Shown here piece by piece: positions 10,687 through 21,093 of a DNA stretch of 64,000 bases. Below the pieces are notes generated by a model. It did no database searches. It was given only the letters and a program-made list of their open reading frames with translations, and was not told where the DNA came from. Numbering within the stretch: position 1 is the stretch's first letter; each line of letters begins with the position of its first letter. Location of the stretch: contig OY757904.1 in the NCBI GenBank assembly GCA_963585895.1, forward strand, positions 9,426,426-9,490,425, written 5' to 3'. Source of the stretch: Sepioteuthis lessoniana (Eukaryota; Mollusca; Cephalopoda; Myopsida; Loliginidae). Position numbers and translations under genes: made by a program.

Positions 10687-11569
10687 CCTCCTGTAAAGTA
10701 AGCAAGCCGCGTTTTCGAGGCTTTTCTTGAGAGTTCGATTCTTGCCCGGCGTTTTACTCTTTCATCAGACTAGAACAGTATGTACATATTTAGGTAAGTG
10801 ATATGAAGCGAAACAAGTTTCCAGAACTTTTTATAAATACTGCTGATTACTTAATTCATTTTTCATTTTCATTTAATCCACAAAAGACACTGAAAAAATA
10901 TCGGTAAATTTGGGTCAATGTATTTCAATGAGAGAAATGTATTTCTGGCTTAATTTTCTGTTTTTAAACTACAAAAACTATCCGAACAATTTCCAATAAA
11001 AGATGGAAGAATAAAACTTTGCAAAATGTGGTGTATCAAGTGAGAAAAAGCAAAAGGCAAGATCTACTGTCGGTTTTTCTTTTGTTTCATTTCTTCCTTC
11101 TCTTATGGATATATAAGTAATAAATATATCCCCACCCCATTCCTCATGTGATTCACAAGAGCCACTGGTATAAGCGTGTCAATATAGAGATAAAATTGTT
11201 TTTTCTTTATAGAAGAATAATATCTAAAATATACAATTGTTGCCTTCGTACTGAAAATGATGGAGAATGTTGGACTAGGTGAAGATTATTGAATATTTTC
11301 AGAAATTGGAAGAGTGATTGTGACGTAGATAATTTCTTTGGCCCTTCCTAGTGACTTCAATTTTTACTGCCGACTTGGCTGTTGTTGATATTTGCCCGAC
11401 TATGCTATCCTTCTTTAAGTTTTGCATAAGTAAATATATAGACAGCAAATCTAACTATCGTGAACTCAACACCTATTTAGATAGATTTAAGCTCCCATTT
11501 GTCATTTATGTTACCCATGAATCCTATTTTTAAAAAGTCGACAAAGAAAAAAAAAAAGATTAAAAAATT
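10687..11569. other. AT-rich sequence without recognised gene
   Basis: Apart from a weak tRNA-like stretch just after the RTE tail (about 10690-10760), nothing is recognised. No convincing coding frame. Confidence 0.5.
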
Positions 11570-11815
11570 GCCCTATCGGCTGGGGCTGTAGAATACACCG
11601 ACTGCTTCCCTGCAGAGGGGTAAGACCCCCACCCCACCACAACAAACGAATGTCCTGCATATGACACTAAACATTCTGATGGTGAGGTTCCAGTAATGCT
11701 CCAGCTTTGGGGAATGCAGAGTACCCCTTCATTGCCATCGCTCCCAGATTCACTCTGGCCAGGAGTGGTAGCACCTGATAAGGATCCTATCTATGGGTTA
11801 AATAGAACTAAACAG
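11570..11815 (+). repeat. S3 interspersed repeat
   Basis: Well-preserved copy. Blocks in order: 'ggggctgtagaatacaccga', 'gcagaggggtaagaccccc', 'gtcctgcatatgacac', 'gatggtgaggttccagtaat', 'ggggaatgcagagtacccct', 'gattcactctggcc' and 'ggatcctatctatgggtta'. Immediately followed by a second copy at 11955. No tRNA-like head is obvious, so the class of this family is open. Confidence 0.85.
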
Positions 11816-11954
11816 TGGTTTAAGTTTACTGTCTTTTTTTGCATTGAAACTATGTATTTATTCTAAACTGAATTGTTTAAAATTGACATGTTTTGACATC
11901 TAAACTGTGTACTTATGCTAAACTGAATTATCAGAAAAAAAACTGTTTTGACAT

Positions 11955-12300
11955 TAACTCTGTGTATTGCCCATTCGACTGGGGCTGTAGAATACACTGA
12001 CTGCACTTCTGCAGAAAGGTAAGACTCCCTCCCAACAAGTGTCCTGGATATGACACTAAACAATCTGATGGTGAAGTTCCAGTGATGCTGGTGCTTTGGG
12101 GAATGCGGAGCCATTGCTCCCAGGTTCACTCTGGTCTGAAATGGTTGCACCTGATTGGGCCCTATCTATGGGTTGAATAGATCTAACTTATACTAAACTG
12201 AATTATTTGAAATGGAACTGTTTTTGACATTGAAACTGTACTTATACTTTGGCGTTAAATAACCTACAAAGGTTGATATGCCATAAAGCCTAAACAACCA
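11955..12300 (+). repeat. S3 interspersed repeat with terminal block
   Basis: Same blocks as the copy at 11570, in the same orientation, plus the 3' terminal block 'gttaaataacctacaaaggt' and 'tgatatgccataaa' followed by an accaacc run. The short minus-strand reading frame across it (11863-12150) is a shadow of the repeat, because similar minus frames appear in other S3 copies. Confidence 0.85.
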
Positions 12301-12339
12301 ACCAATAAAAAAAGAAAAGAAGAGAAAAAGAGAAGGAAA

Positions 12340-12342
12340 AAA

Positions 12343-12384
<42 letters not shown>

Positions 12385-12509
12385 GAGATATTAATAAAAG
12401 GAAAAAATAAAAATAAATAAAAGAGACTTTTAAAATGACAGGAGATTATATATATCATATTTATAGATAGATAGATAGATAGATTGACTGATCGATCAAT
12501 TGATCGATC

Positions 12510-12589
<80 letters not shown>

Positions 12590-12711
12590 ATAGGAAAGAG
12601 GCAAACATCAATAAAGAGAAACGGGGTGGGAAAGGCAGTAAAAAGATAGAAAAATGAAAAAAAATGAAGAAAATGAATAAAAATAGGTCACGTAGAAAAT
12701 GAAAAGACGAC

Positions 12712-12782
<71 letters not shown>
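12340..12782. repeat. Purine-rich block of (GA)n and (GATA)n runs
   Basis: Three (GA)n runs (about 12346-12382, 12519-12588 and 12714-12782) are separated by GATA repeats with an atcgatcgatcg palindrome (12470-12520) and A/G-rich spacer. The plus strand is almost pure purine for long stretches, so the long minus-strand Ser-Leu frame across it is a composition artefact. Confidence 0.93.
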
Positions 12783-12784
<2 letters not shown>

Positions 12785-13463
12785 TGGGGGGATCTAAAGA
12801 AGACATAAAAGAAGAATTAATTTGCAAGGGCACCTGAATTGAAACGTTATTTGTAAAGATGATAAAGAAAATTAAAAATTTGATAATAAAAAGAAAGAAG
12901 TTTTATTTTAAGAGTCAGAAGATAAAAATAACCCAGACATCGTCTCTGAATTCTCTTTTAGAGTGTCAGCACCAAAGAAATGAGTAAATTGTCTGGTCGA
13001 TTCTGGCACAAGAGATAGAAATCGATTCCAAAGATGATGTCTTCTCGGATGCCATTTGTTCTTTTGTAATGAATAAATAGAAAACATTGGGACAATTAAC
13101 GATAGGACACTGAGGAAATAAAAAAAAACGATATTTTGTGTCTGTCATTTTCGCTACGAAACCAACTATAACGACGCTTCAAAATGATGAACAGAAAGAG
13201 TCAAGTTTCTTTTGTTCTTGGTTCATTTGTTCTGTTATTCCATTAATCGAAGATTCTTTATTTTTTCTTTTATTTATTGTTTCTTTAATTCTTTCTTTTT
13301 TATATATTTTTTTTTTACCTTTTACCTGCTGCCTTTAATTTGAGATTTTTTCTTTTGATTCAGGTTTTTATTTATTTGCTTTATTTTTGCTGAGTTTTTT
13401 CTTAGATCTATCCAGTTTGTCATTTTTTAAATATCTATCTTCCCACCTTCCCACCTTCCCATC
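12783..13463. other. AT-rich sequence without recognised gene
   Basis: Purine-rich in the first part and T-rich in the second (13250-13440). No repeat family or coding frame recognised. Confidence 0.55.
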
Positions 13464-13465
13464 AT

Positions 13466-13504
<39 letters not shown>
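13464..13504. repeat. (TTTC)n microsatellite
   Basis: About ten CTTT units. A second run of the same motif lies 90 bp downstream. Confidence 0.95.
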
Positions 13505-13592
13505 AAAATATATTGAATTATTGTTTATTTAGTCTCCTATTCATATATCTATCTTTCTATCAATTTATTTAAAAAAACTAGCTCTCCTCTAT

Positions 13593-13624
<32 letters not shown>

Positions 13625-13635
13625 GCTTTCTTTCT
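13593..13635. repeat. (TTTC)n microsatellite, second run
   Basis: About eleven units with one TTGC interruption near 13622. Confidence 0.93.
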
Positions 13636-13689
13636 TATACACCAATCATATTGGATGTTTAAGAAAGATACAACCACCTTTTAGATAAT

Positions 13690-13965
13690 TTGTATCTGAA
13701 CCGGGCCATTGCCCTAAAGAGTAAAGTATTCGCCAATGGTCTTGGAGATCGCGGTTCAATCTCAGGTCGCGACATACTAAAGACTCGAAAAAATGGTATT
13801 TGATGCCGCCTTGCTTAATACTCAGCATTATAAGGTAAGAGTAAAGTGGATCAATCCAGGGAATAGATAGAGCCCTCCCCTACACCTCGGTGTAGTAGCT
13901 ATTGAAAAGGGAGCCTTGGGGTCACCTTCGACGAAGGTCGCCAAATTTATTTTACTTTTTAAGAT
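13690..13965 (+). mobile_element. S1 tRNA-derived SINE, plus orientation
   Basis: Head 'gggccattgccctaaagagt' followed by 'gatcgcggttcaatctcagg' (B box), then the family body 'ggtatttgatgccgccttgc', 'gcattataaggtaagagtaa' and the end block 'cctacacctcggtgtagtag'. About as complete as the copy at 9384-9655. No clean target-site duplication could be seen by eye. Confidence 0.85.
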
Positions 13966-16155
13966 GTCTAAACTATTTTCAACCAGCCAATTTTTTTTTT
14001 ATTAAAGTTTCTCAAGTCCGTTTTTACAAAAGAGTCAGATGTTAATATTCCGAAACCGTGGAAAAGCATCACAAAACAACACAATTAAAGGACATAACTA
14101 TAATTAAAGAGACAGTTTAACAAAAAGAATTTAAAGGTAAACTTGCAAAGTGCAGACAAATAAGTGAAAAATTCATTAAAAGGGCACTAAAAGAAAATGC
14201 ACCATGACAAATCATATTATAATATCCTACTGAAATCATGTAAGATATCAGCTGTGTGGAAAAAAAAAGATATCACAGACATTCAATAAAAAAAGCGTAA
14301 ATATCCAGGCAACCCTTTACTTATCTGTAAAATATTAATATCATAATTCTATTCATGTTCGTCTATTCGCCCGTTACAATACCCTCCCCGCATCCAAGTG
14401 GGATAATCTTCTACCCTTCAATCAATTGAGATATTCTACTACAAAGACACGGCTACTTCATATTCAACAGTGAGTTCAACTCCGATGAAATTTTTCTATG
14501 CTAACTTCTCTTCTTACAAGATATTGTAATGAACATAGATTATTATATAATAGTTTGCTGATTATCAGATGAACTCCAAGGATCCGATTAGCTATGAAGT
14601 GCTGATAAGCTCCAACATAAGTCTGTTGAAGGCTGGAAAGAAAAAAAAAAAAGAAATCTGAAGATTCCTTCGTTCCAGCAATGCCACTATCCACAAAGTT
14701 GAATATGCATATATGTATTGATCTTGTCGTTTTTATAGAATTCAATACCATCAAATGATATGTGTATTAAGAATTTTAGAAATTGTTATAGTGTATGTTT
14801 GCATTATTTATTACGAAGGGAACAAAAAGACTTAAATGTAATAAAATTCTGAATCATTCTTCCTCGCTTAAATAGCTCCTTTTGATTATTTTGTTCCGTG
14901 GAATTTCTACGGATCCTGCTAGTCGGAATCATTAATCAAGGACGCCAAAGTCAGTTATAAGATACTCAATTAATTTTTTTAGTAAATTTTGAAGTTTTAT
15001 AAGTAAAAAAATACCGGCATTACAAGTATTACAGATAAAGAATATCTGGTGCAATATACTTGAAGAAAGAGAGACAATGAATGACAAAAAGAGAATATTC
15101 TATAAAAGGATTTGACACATTGCCTAATAGAAAATTTTTATCAAATTTTGGAAGATATGGGTCAGTGGAAATAATGTCTCCTGATTAAAAGATTTTCTCA
15201 AGAACAGAACGTAATGTGTTTACGGAAACGGATACAAGTCAAATGAAAAAAAAACCCCAAAAAAACAAAAAACAAAACAAAAAAAAAAAACAAAACAAAA
15301 AAAAAAACACCAATCAGGAATCCTCCAACGAAGTGTTCTTGAAGGCTTGTTATTTTATCACAGAACATTAAATATTTTCTTTTTGAAAATGTCACATTTC
15401 TTTTTGCTAAAGAGAATATAATAATTCAAGAAGTACTCCAAATAATTGGCAAAAAATTCCTATCAGACAAAATTTTCAAACTTAAAAATACTAACAAAAA
15501 AAAAAAGAAAAAAAAGAAAAGAAAAATAAATCAGAAAAATATTAGGAAACAATAGTTACGTATGTAGATAATGTGAAAGATTTGGATATAATAGAAGACT
15601 AAAAACAAAGATTTAACCAGCGTTCAGTAATAAAATTTGATAAAGAAAATTCTTATGGGAAATATAAAAAGAACATTTAGACATATTGATAGTGAAATAT
15701 TCAAAATGTAGTCATGTCAGACGTCAGTTAAAATTTGATAATCAATTCTTGTGTTTCTATCTAAAGAATCACAGAAATCAGTACTGCACTGGACAATAAA
15801 ATGTGTCGCACTCATCAAATATATTAGCAATAAAGAAAGACTACAAAACCGGAAAATGCTGACATTGGAATATAGAGGAGTCTGAGGAATATGATCGATG
15901 TTCGGAAGATCATCTTTGATGGTAAAATAATGCCAACGCAATTTAAAAAAAAAACATAGCAAAGGACATGAATATGAATTATACTGCAGTTAAGTTAAGA
16001 AAGTTCACCCTAAAAATTAATTCTTTATGACTTACTAGTAAAATAACTTTTATCTCGTGTTAATTAGTAAAATCATGAAAACACCTCCCAGAAAAGTATT
16101 TATTAGTCAAAAAACAGGGTGATTAAAAATTGTAACACACTTACACGATATGATA
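13966..16155. other. Long AT-rich interval without recognised gene
   Basis: About 2.2 kb of AT-rich sequence with several poly(A) tracts (14640-14655, 15244-15310, 15490-15530). No frame longer than about 90 codons has coding-like composition, and no repeat family of this window is present. Confidence 0.55.
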
Positions 16156-16955
16156 CGAGGATAATTAAATAAGTTTCCAGACTTTTTTCTTATGGGCACT
16201 TTTATTGAGAGTACACACATGAAACTCTAGTCCACTTCGAAGTAATTTCTTCCGGCTATAATGCACTTGTTGTACCGTTCCAACAACTTCTGGAAGGCCC
16301 CATGGAAGTCATCTTGTGTAAGCGTGTCAATGACCTTCGTCACAGCCTCTTTCATCTCAATAATCTCATAACGACAGCCTCTGAGCTTAGGGAATAAGCA
16401 AAAGTCACAGGGAGCAAGGTCTGGGGAGGCTAAGGAACTGTCTTGATGTCCATCTTGGTCAAATACTCTGTGACAAGGATGGAGTTGTGGACTGGTGCAT
16501 TGTCCTGGTGGAAATGCCACTGACCCGATTTGAAGAGTGCTGGCCTCTTCCGAAGGAATCTCTTCCTGAACTCCCTAAAAACCTCAACATAGTAACCCTA
16601 ACCCTCTGCCTTTGGCCAATCAACTCTGGTGTATTGACTTCCTTACTCCTCACACACCTCTCATCATTCCTCACAGTCTCCCTGCCTTCTCTGAATCTCT
16701 TATGCCACTTAAAAACTGATGCTCGATTCATGCAAGATGGTCGAAAAGCAGTCTGAAACATTCCATACGTTTCCGTGGCATTTTTTCCAAGTTTTAGTAG
16801 GGTGTATTCCAATTGCTGCTGTAGCTGTTCCTTTGTACCTGAAAACATAAAAATTGGTCAGTCATTTATATGTATAGCAATAACATACCGAATTTTCAAG
16901 AGTCTACGACAATTTAAAAGAAAAAAAAGTCTGGAAACTTATTGAAAGGGCTACG
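16156..16955 (-). mobile_element. Deleted mariner transposon M1
   Basis: Flanked by TA on both sides (16154-16155 and 16956-16957), with imperfect terminal inverted repeats of about 30 bp sharing 'aagtttccagactttttt'. Coding strand is minus. The N-terminal part (from about 16800 down) reads LGKNATETYG and FKWHKRFREGR, the DNA-binding helix-turn-helix region of mariner transposases. The C-terminal part reads HQDNAPVH (16487-16510), then SPDLAPCDF and LTQDDFHGAF (to 16227). The central region with the first catalytic Asp is deleted, and the joint contains 'taaccctaaccct' at 16593-16605. Relative to the other two copies it also lacks about 100 bp near the transposase start. At 800 bp against about 1.3 kb for intact relatives, it is non-autonomous. 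Confidence 0.92.
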
Positions 16956-17219
16956 TATATTTTATGACATAATTTCAAAGTCTCTACATGTTCTCCATCA
17001 ACAAATTCTTGCAATCTGTCACTGGTGATTAAAAAATGTCAATATTTTAATGGGAGTACCTTTGTTAGAAAAGCAGAACTGATATGGAGATCACCCAGGG
17101 AAGATTCCAATAATGTGTTCAGGATTATGGAGATTTAAAATCATATTATAAAGGAACTCTCATATTAATAGCAATTTTTTTTAAACACTGTACCTAAACC
17201 CCCCCCCAAACAGACTCAA

Positions 17220-17875
17220 TCACCGAGTCCTGCTGACGGCACGGATTCCCTTGACTGTCTTGCCATCTGTCCCAATTAGCCATCGCTCTTTGTAGGTCCT
17301 CTTGACTGCATCCAGTGTCCACAAAGAGCTGATCAATATAAGTATTTGCTGGTCGACCAACATTAGTGTGTCCATGTGTAAGAGCCCACTGGAGGACGTC
17401 GCTTATGAGTTCGTCCTTACTTCTCTAGCAGTGCCCCGAATGTCTTGTGTGTCTTACTGAGTTGGCTTGTTCACTGGGAAGTAAGTGGCCACACAGCTGC
17501 TGTTTTATTGGGTGCTGCTTTCAGGATTTATTAAAAACAACATGTAGCATTCTTTTGTAGTTCCCATCTAACCTTTTCTCCATATGTTTCGTTAAAGTCC
17601 AGGTGGTGCATCCATATTGTAGTACTGACACAGCTACTGCTTGGAAGGAATACCGATTTATTTTATCAGAGAGATCAGATTTTCCAATGGTCTATAACCA
17701 ATTAATAGTAGTCTATACTCTTCCCATAGATATGTTGATATCGTTTTTAGTAGATGAGATACTACTACCAAAATATTTGATCTGGTCAACTAATTTCAGA
17801 GGCCTGTATTTAATGAGGAGTTGGTTCTATCATGTTTAAAACACATGAAATCTTCTTTTAATCAAAGTTCACATA
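17220..17875 (-). mobile_element. RTE-type LINE copy G, old 3' fragment
   Basis: Diverged minus-strand copy of the RTE C-terminal region, recognisable beside copy C by the plus-strand strings 'gtccatgtgtaagagcccac', 'cttctctagcagtgccc' and 'gtagttcccatctaaccttt'. The minus frame reads pieces such as KSDLSDKINR and TAWKEY-antisense equivalents; stops are frequent. It represents an older subfamily shared with copies H (38065-38660) and I (63375 on). The trinucleotide tail is not preserved. Confidence 0.8.
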
Positions 17876-18260
17876 TAAGATAAACACTGAAAAAAAAAAC
17901 AAACTTCAAATGAGCTGGATGATTCGAATCATAGAGTACTCTATATTGACCCTCTACCAAGCCATCAATCAAGAGATGCACCTGTGTAAACAAGCTGAAG
18001 AAGACCAGAAGCAGGTGGACGATAACAAAGAATATAGACTGGATACCCGCGGCCGTCGAAGCAGTCGGTGACAGGAATGCCAGCGTGAGAACCAGTTTGA
18101 AGACAGAGGACTGGGCCCTCAAGACCCACGGTTGAGCAACCCAGCCAAGATGAGAAAGAAGTGCTACTATGGTCAAGAGAAGAACTTGGGTTAATAAAGC
18201 AGTCTGTCCCTGTCTCCCTTCATCTCTCACACACAACAGAACATCAACGCTTTCGAAAAT
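17876..18260. other. GC-richer segment open on both strands, unassigned
   Basis: Composition changes here: the sequence is less AT-rich than its surroundings and open on both strands. The minus strand (17862-18236) is open for 124 codons with three or four hydrophobic stretches (for example LLTQVLLLTIVALL and IFFVIVHLLLVFFSLF), but begins without ATG. The plus strand has an ATG-initiated, charged frame from about 17908 (..QAEEDQKQVDDNKEYRLDTRG..) with a stop near 18068. A minus-strand T-run ending in CAG at about 17890 looks like a splice acceptor. I do not recognise either product. It may be an exon, a repeat or chance. Confidence 0.3.
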
Positions 18261-20019
18261 AAGACGTGAGAGATTTATTTTTTTGTAAAGAAGTGTATTC
18301 GTTCGTTATTGAAGTCGACATTACAGTTGATTATGTTCCCGTGTATATTTGTATACGCGTAGTACACAGTAAAACAAGAGTTTGCATGGACGGGAGTTTA
18401 CAAAACCATTGTAAACCATTGTACGATATAAAGAATTGGAATGATTTAGGCTCAGTAGTGTCCAAATGAGAAGGAATGTTAAGTCGGTATCAAATGTATT
18501 TTTCTTCTGAGTAACTTCGAAAACAATAGTTGTAGAGAGTCCAATCGTTGAAATTGCTTTCTAGAATATTTTCTGGATGAGCAAGTGAAACGGTCCATGA
18601 ATAATCAAAGATTTTGGCAGTTTACAAACATGGGATCTCTAAAGTTTTTTGCTCAGACATACACTCCTTTTTTAGGAAATTTATCAACCAAACACAATAT
18701 TTTTCAGAAGCGTGGACTCTGATAATTTCATAATGAATTCGCTTCACCCACATTAGAAAGTTTTATCCATTGAATTCTTTTGTCCCAGGAAAATTGTTAT
18801 TTATTTAGCTGGCACAACAGAAAAGAATTCAAGTGATAAATAATGTTTTTCTTAAAGTACTGCATTCACAAGAGACAAATAATTTAGCATAAAATTTACT
18901 GCCACATCATTTCGACTGTGTTATACTAAGAATCGCTAATTTCATGACACGTTCGCCTATTAGTAATTTGCTATCTAAGTACCCACTAGCTTTTTAAACT
19001 ATTACCAAAGTACGCGTTATAACATAGACTGTCTTGATTAAAAGCGCCTCCAGATAATTGACATATCTTTTTTTATTTGAATTTTTAATCATAAAATTGT
19101 TCATAGGTTCAGCATATTCAAAAGTACCGCATAATTGTCTCTGTTCACTTATAATTTTACCTGCAACTAGCGTACAAATTTGTGTATTTATATAATTTTG
19201 AAAATCTAACTTTGAGACAAACAATTGGCGATGAATAACACATAATAGTTTTGTATGTTTAGAATTAAAACATAACAGAGAATATCAAAAATATTTCTAT
19301 AAATGAATGATATCAGGACCATGAATTAAAAGTCGACCTATATGCGAGTTCGACTTATACACGAAAATATAGTTTTGTTTCATAATTTCCACATCTATGG
19401 TTTGAAATGTCCATTTCAGAATCTTCTAGCAGCTGTCAAAATTCATTTGAAACAAATACAGTAACTTTACTTCCATTGTACAATGTTTCTTTGATTTTAT
19501 TTATTTAAAAAAAATATTCATTGTGCATTATTCGTTTCTGCTTTCTCCACACTTGACCTCATTTGAATCAGTGGAAGTAGGTCACGAATTTATGAGGAGT
19601 CATACTATGTAGGTTATTATTTTGAAGAAAAATTACTGTTTCATTTATTATTAATAGCTATCTTAGCAAATACAGCTTTAGTCTTGATCCTTTTTGAACA
19701 CCTCGTAAAAATGAAGTTTTAAGCGGAGAAATTTTGGGTGTTAACATCGTTAAGAGTAATTTTAATTGAAGTATTTAGAATTAATCAAGTTGGAAACAAA
19801 TTATTGCGCGAATAATCGTGAACACCTAAAAATTAATTTATTTCATGAGAAATTTTTAAAACTTATTTTCTTGCATGGAAAAGTTTTGTCATTTAGCTTT
19901 ATGCTAAGCAGGCATGAATTTTGAAAATATTTAGTATAATTTCGTTACGTAATTCATTTGTCTGATTATTTCTTCACATTTTGTATAAAAGGTTTACCAA
20001 AGCCGCCCGATTTTTAATC
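18261..20019. other. AT-rich interval without recognised gene
   Basis: No repeat of the window's main families and no coding frame of note. Around 19330-19375 there are two near-copies of a short motif, 'gtcgacctatatgcgag' and 'ttcgacttatacacga', that may be the worn end of a DNA transposon. Confidence 0.5.
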
Positions 20020-20280
20020 GTGCTTAGTGTAACGGTTATGGTTGTAGGAAATGAACGACCCGAATTCAAATCCTGGACGAAGTTGTTAACGTTCCAATTC
20101 GTGCTAAAGTCCTAGGGAAAATCCATCTCTTCTCAGCCCAGCTATGGGCAAATAGTAGGAGAGACTGGGTTCTTTAACTTTAGTTAGGCAACCAATCTTG
20201 GAGAATGAATACTCTGGATTCAAACCAGCTGTACTCCGCTTAAAACTAACCTTTATGTCCTATGTATCTCGTGGCGTAGA
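20020..20280 (+). mobile_element. S2 SINE-like repeat
   Basis: Best plus-strand example of the family. Head 'gtgtaacggttatggttgta' with B-box-like 'attcaaatcctggacgaag', middle 'agctatgggcaaatagtagg' and 'gagactgggttctttaac', 3' block 'ctctggattcaaaccagctg' and 'ctccgcttaaaactaacctt'. Probably tRNA-derived, judging by the head. Confidence 0.75.
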
Positions 20281-20439
20281 GGTTAGCAAAATAGAAATCG
20301 ATTTCTAATAATTTCCTTGTATTATTTATACGCTGAACTGTTTTGATTGTTTTCTCATAAACGTCAAATAAGCAAGAGGAAATAAATTTTGTCTTAAAAC
20401 AAAAACTAAATTCTCAAATTTTTCAAATGTCTGAAACTT

Positions 20440-20543
20440 AGTCTAACGTAAAGTTGGACGGGTTTCAATCCCGGCTTCGAGCGTCCTGCATGTCTAGCCA
20501 CACTGAAGTGTTCTGATAGAACGAAACAGTCTGTCTGTGGATG

Positions 20544-20546
<3 letters not shown>
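20440..20546 (-). repeat. tRNA-like repeat adjoining (TA)n
   Basis: Contains 'gacgggtttcaatcccggct' and 'acactgaagtgttctgatag', which read like a SINE head and stem next to a microsatellite. Only one copy is seen in the window, so family status is a guess. It lies against the (TA)n run at 20547-20590. Confidence 0.4.

Positions 20547-20590
<44 letters not shown>
20547..20590. repeat. (TA)n microsatellite
   Basis: Uninterrupted AT dinucleotides. A 24-bp (TG)n run also occurs at 20865-20888. Confidence 0.96.
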
Positions 20591-20593
<3 letters not shown>

Positions 20594-20956
20594 CTCCACC
20601 ATGAAGTACGTATGACGCACCGATATATATTATGGGCCCGAAATTTATCATAAAATGCTTAGAAAATTTGATTTAAGGAAATTTCCAAGAGCCCAGCTCA
20701 GATACTCATTAGATGTATTAACAGATTCCAAGTTTGACTTCCGTCCCGACTTTGATGATATAGGACACAGGGTACTTCTAAGGGTCAGATTTGTTTTTAA
20801 AGAGACATCTTATATATTAAATACGTGGACTCTTGACTTAAACAAAAGAGAACAAACACATGGTTTGTGTGTGTGTGTGTGTGTGTGTACGCCTTCATGT
20901 GTATTAAATATTCATATTTATGAGTGGGTGTATTTAAACATAGTATTAGAGGAAAC

Positions 20957-21010
20957 TAGAGCGTCGTGCTAATAACGCGAATGTCGTGGGTTCGAGCCCC
21001 ATACTGGCCA
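20957..21010 (+). pseudogene. tRNA-Ile(AAU) 3' fragment joined to an RTE 5' end
   Basis: The 54 bp match the 3' three quarters of a eukaryotic tRNA-Ile. The anticodon arm is tcgtg-ctaataa-cgcga (20964-20980), giving anticodon AAT at 20971-20973. The T arm is gtggg-ttcgagc-cccat, and the acceptor 3' strand ends actggcca at 21010. The acceptor 5' strand and most of the D arm are missing, so it cannot make a tRNA. It ends at the discriminator base without an encoded CCA, and the RTE 5' region follows immediately. It may be a template-switch product, part of a SINE, or a tRNA-like promoter of the element. The match to tRNA-Ile is from recall. Confidence 0.75.
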
Positions 21011-21093
21011 CTGAAAATTTTTGGAACTACTGCTGCTCATCTATAAGAGTGGCTTCTATAGATGAGAATAAAAACAGCCATCGAAAGATAACC

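Noticed and set aside
10690-10760. tRNA-like stretch with gagttcgattcttg after RTE copy A
   Set aside because: B-box-like string only; no cloverleaf could be drawn, and no second copy seen.
12264-12833. 189-codon minus-strand frame rich in Ser and Leu
   Set aside because: It is the translation of (GA)n and purine-rich DNA; simple-sequence composition keeps stops out. No domain.
20986-21093. Upstream extension of the RTE endonuclease frame
   Set aside because: It starts with GTG inside the tRNA-Ile fragment; the first in-frame ATG is at 21094. The extension is likely untranslated.
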